8,420 nucleotides of DNA from an uncultured Magnetococcales bacterium. GTDB taxonomy: Bacteria; Pseudomonadota; Magnetococcia; Magnetococcales; Magnetaquicoccaceae. Within the stretch, counting starts at the first letter, position 1; the number at the start of each line of letters is the position of its first letter. Of this stretch, positions 7,130 through 8,420 are shown in pieces. The notes beneath the pieces were generated by a model. It did not search any database and was not told the origin of the DNA. It saw nothing but the letters and a program-made list of their open reading frames with translations. The stretch lies in the NCBI GenBank assembly GCA_903913345.1, contig CAIWLA010000706.1:1-8420 (forward strand), in the 5' to 3' direction. A program made the position numbers and the translations under genes.

Positions 7130-8143
7130 ATGAGATTTTTATGGCGAATCGCGATGTTGTGCGTGTTGAGCGCCGGTCTGGCCTGGACGATTCCAGCCTG
7201 GGCGGCGGATCAGGCACCCAAGGGTGCGGCCACGGCCGTCAAGCCTCCGGCGGACCTGAAACCGGGTCAGTATTTTCTGGATGGCAAAGTGTTGGAGGGC
7301 GATGCGGTCTGTATGCATTGTCATGATGAACAGGAGCAAAAGCCCATATTGTCGATCGTGAAGTCGCGCCATTTTGTCAAGGCCGACAAGCGCACCGGCG
7401 GTTGTCAGGGTTGCCACGGCACCAGCGACAAGCATATGCACAATGCCGAAGCGGGCAAGGATCGCACCAAGCCGGATGTCGTCTACGGACCCAAGTCCGC
7501 CACGCCTGCCGCGGTTCAGACCGAAACCTGCTTGAATTGCCATCAGGGCGGCAAGCGGATGCATTGGGCGGGCAGCCAGCATGAGGGCCAGGATCTGACC
7601 TGCGTCTCCTGCCACTCCATGCACGCGGAAGACAAAGTGCTGGAAAAAACGACCCAGCGTGAAGTCTGCTTCAAGTGCCACAAGACCGAGCAGGCCCAGA
7701 CCCATCGCATCTCCACTCATCCCCTGGATGCGGGCAAAATGTCCTGCTCCGATTGCCATAATCCCCACGGTTCGGTTGGTCCGAAGCTGTTGGTCAAGAA
7801 TACTGTCACCGAGACCTGCTATACCTGCCATGCCGACAAGCGCGGTCCGTTCCTGTGGGAGCATCCGCCAGTCGCCGAGGATTGCACCAACTGCCATACC
7901 CCGCACGGCTCCAACATTACGCCGTTGCTTAAGAATCGTTCGCCGTTGTTGTGTGTTGAGTGTCATGGTGCCAATCATGGGGTGAGCAGTGGTGGTTTCA
8001 CGGGGTCCAAGCTGGCTGCGGGTCTCGGTAACACAACGGGTACCAATGCCACACCGCCGCAGTTGTTCCTGCATGGATGTGCCAACTGCCACTCCCAGGT
8101 GCATGGTTCCAACCATCCCTCGGGTCAGTTCTACCAGCGCTAG
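7130..8143 (+). CDS. Decaheme c-type cytochrome, MtrA/DmsE/PioA/MtoA family
   Basis: This 337-residue periplasmic cytochrome is the electron wire of an outer-membrane conduit: relatives insert into an MtrB-type barrel and pass electrons across the outer membrane. Ten CxxCH motifs start at C61, C92, C134, C158, C180, C206, C230, C252, C275 and C317, the family's exact number, and the length matches Shewanella MtrA (about 333). Other histidines for bis-His ligation are plentiful (H81, H102, H104, H145, H151, H165, H192, H197, H213, H245, H259, H283, H315, H325, H329). The signal peptide spans about residues 1-25 with cleavage near AWA. ATG 7130 is preferred to in-frame 7085 because AAGGGG lies 8 bases upstream and the signal peptide starts there. 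The barrel gene follows after 31 bp. Family membership is nearly certain; whether it serves metal reduction, DMSO respiration or Fe(II) oxidation is not visible. Confidence 0.97.
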   Translation: MRFLWRIAMLCVLSAGLAWTIPAWAADQAPKGAATAVKPPADLKPGQYFLDGKVLEGDAVCMHCHDEQEQKPILSIVKSRHFVKADKRTGGCQGCHGTSDKHMHNAEAGKDRTKPDVVYGPKSATPAAVQTETCLNCHQGGKRMHWAGSQHEGQDLTCVSCHSMHAEDKVLEKTTQREVCFKCHKTEQAQTHRISTHPLDAGKMSCSDCHNPHGSVGPKLLVKNTVTETCYTCHADKRGPFLWEHPPVAEDCTNCHTPHGSNITPLLKNRSPLLCVECHGANHGVSSGGFTGSKLAAGLGNTTGTNATPPQLFLHGCANCHSQVHGSNHPSGQFYQR

Positions 8144-8174
8144 TCGACACTGTTAATCGGATATGGAGACGTTC

Positions 8175-8420
8175 ATGAATACAACTCAAAATCGTTGCGT
8201 TAAACGCAAGAACACCATCCTGGCTCTATCCGCCCTCTTTGTCGGCCTCTCTCTGGTGCCGGTGATTGCCCAGGCTGAACAGCGCCTGGAGGGGGATGAA
8301 GCCTTCGATAAATTGACCAAGCCCGTCAGCAAGATGGAGATGGGTGTGGGTTATGTCAATAAAAGCTCCGTGGCTGGCGATTATACCGGCCTCGACAAGG
8401 AGGGGGCCTATGCCATTGCC
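8175..8420 (+). CDS. MtrB/PioB-family outer-membrane beta-barrel, N-terminal part (cut by window edge)
   Basis: Eighty-two codons are visible before the right edge. GGAG lies 6 bases before the ATG at 8175. A basic N-terminus (residues 7-12), a hydrophobic core (about 14-31) and a likely cleavage after AQA (32-34) make a signal peptide. The mature start has EMGVGYVNKSS at 55-65 then GDYTGLDKEGAYAIA at 68-82, which resembles the first strand and hairpin of MtrB/PioB proteins (G-x-G-Y-V, then Y-x-GL-x-x-x-G-x-Y). These form a barrel of about 26 strands that sheathes the decaheme cytochrome. The position 31 bp after the decaheme gene is the standard arrangement. No CxxC motif, found near the N-terminus of Shewanella MtrB, appears in the visible mature part. 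The call rests on context and this short match, so the full protein should be checked beyond the window. Confidence 0.88.
   Translation, partial: MNTTQNRCVKRKNTILALSALFVGLSLVPVIAQAEQRLEGDEAFDKLTKPVSKMEMGVGYVNKSSVAGDYTGLDKEGAYAIA

Noticed and set aside
7139..8116. A 325-codon minus-strand frame opposite the decaheme gene
   Set aside because: The plus strand encodes ten CxxCH motifs and a signal peptide; the opposite frame is a by-product of that codon pattern.
1..8420. Pilus genes and the electron-conduit operon as one nanowire-type system
   Set aside because: They are on opposite strands, separated by accessory genes and a 1-kb gap, and no pilin or nanowire cytochrome is visible. Proximity alone does not support a joint function.

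Overview
The window looks like a chromosomal piece of a Gram-negative bacterium, most likely a pseudomonadote. It encodes a type IV pilus/type II secretion-like assembly ATPase and platform protein, and the start of an outer-membrane electron-conduit operon. A DUF3782-type protein next to an Rpn/DUF4351-type fragment is common in Magnetococcales and some other environmental lineages, but nothing here fixes the taxonomy. No rRNA, tRNA, insertion sequence, integrase or CRISPR array is visible.

Left part (1-4284, minus strand): a compact operon, read right to left. It starts with a 935-residue GspE/PilB/MshE-family ATPase, overlaps by 8 bp a 399-residue GspF/PilC/MshG-family inner-membrane platform protein, and continues after 14 bp into a protein cut by the left window edge. 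The ATPase has an extra N-terminal domain of about 335 residues ahead of its MshEN-like and catalytic domains. Part of that extra domain aligns without gaps to the cut protein (22 identities in 70 positions), so one operon carries the same domain both as a separate protein and fused to the motor.

Middle part (4285-5623, minus strand): a DUF3782-like protein with an N-terminal heptad-repeat coiled coil and a C-terminal PD-(D/E)XK-like fold. Right after its stop codon lies an in-frame, probably N-terminally truncated relative of Rpn/DUF4351 proteins. These look like accessory genes unrelated to the genes on either side.

Intergenic part (5624-6683): about 1.06 kb with no convincing gene, between divergent transcription units. 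It holds five TTGCAA palindromes within 266 bp, a small hairpin, a palindrome followed by two phased T-tracts, a plausible sigma70-type promoter near 6275-6303, and a pyrimidine-rich stretch ahead of the first cytochrome gene.

Right part (6684-8420, plus strand): a three-gene set encoding a small secreted monoheme c-type cytochrome, a decaheme cytochrome of the MtrA/DmsE/PioA/MtoA family (ten CxxCH motifs), and the N-terminus of an MtrB/PioB-family outer-membrane beta-barrel. In characterised systems the decaheme protein sits inside the MtrB barrel and carries electrons across the outer membrane, either outward (metal or DMSO reduction) or inward (Fe(II) oxidation). The monoheme protein is a natural candidate for the periplasmic shuttle. 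Direction cannot be decided from this window.
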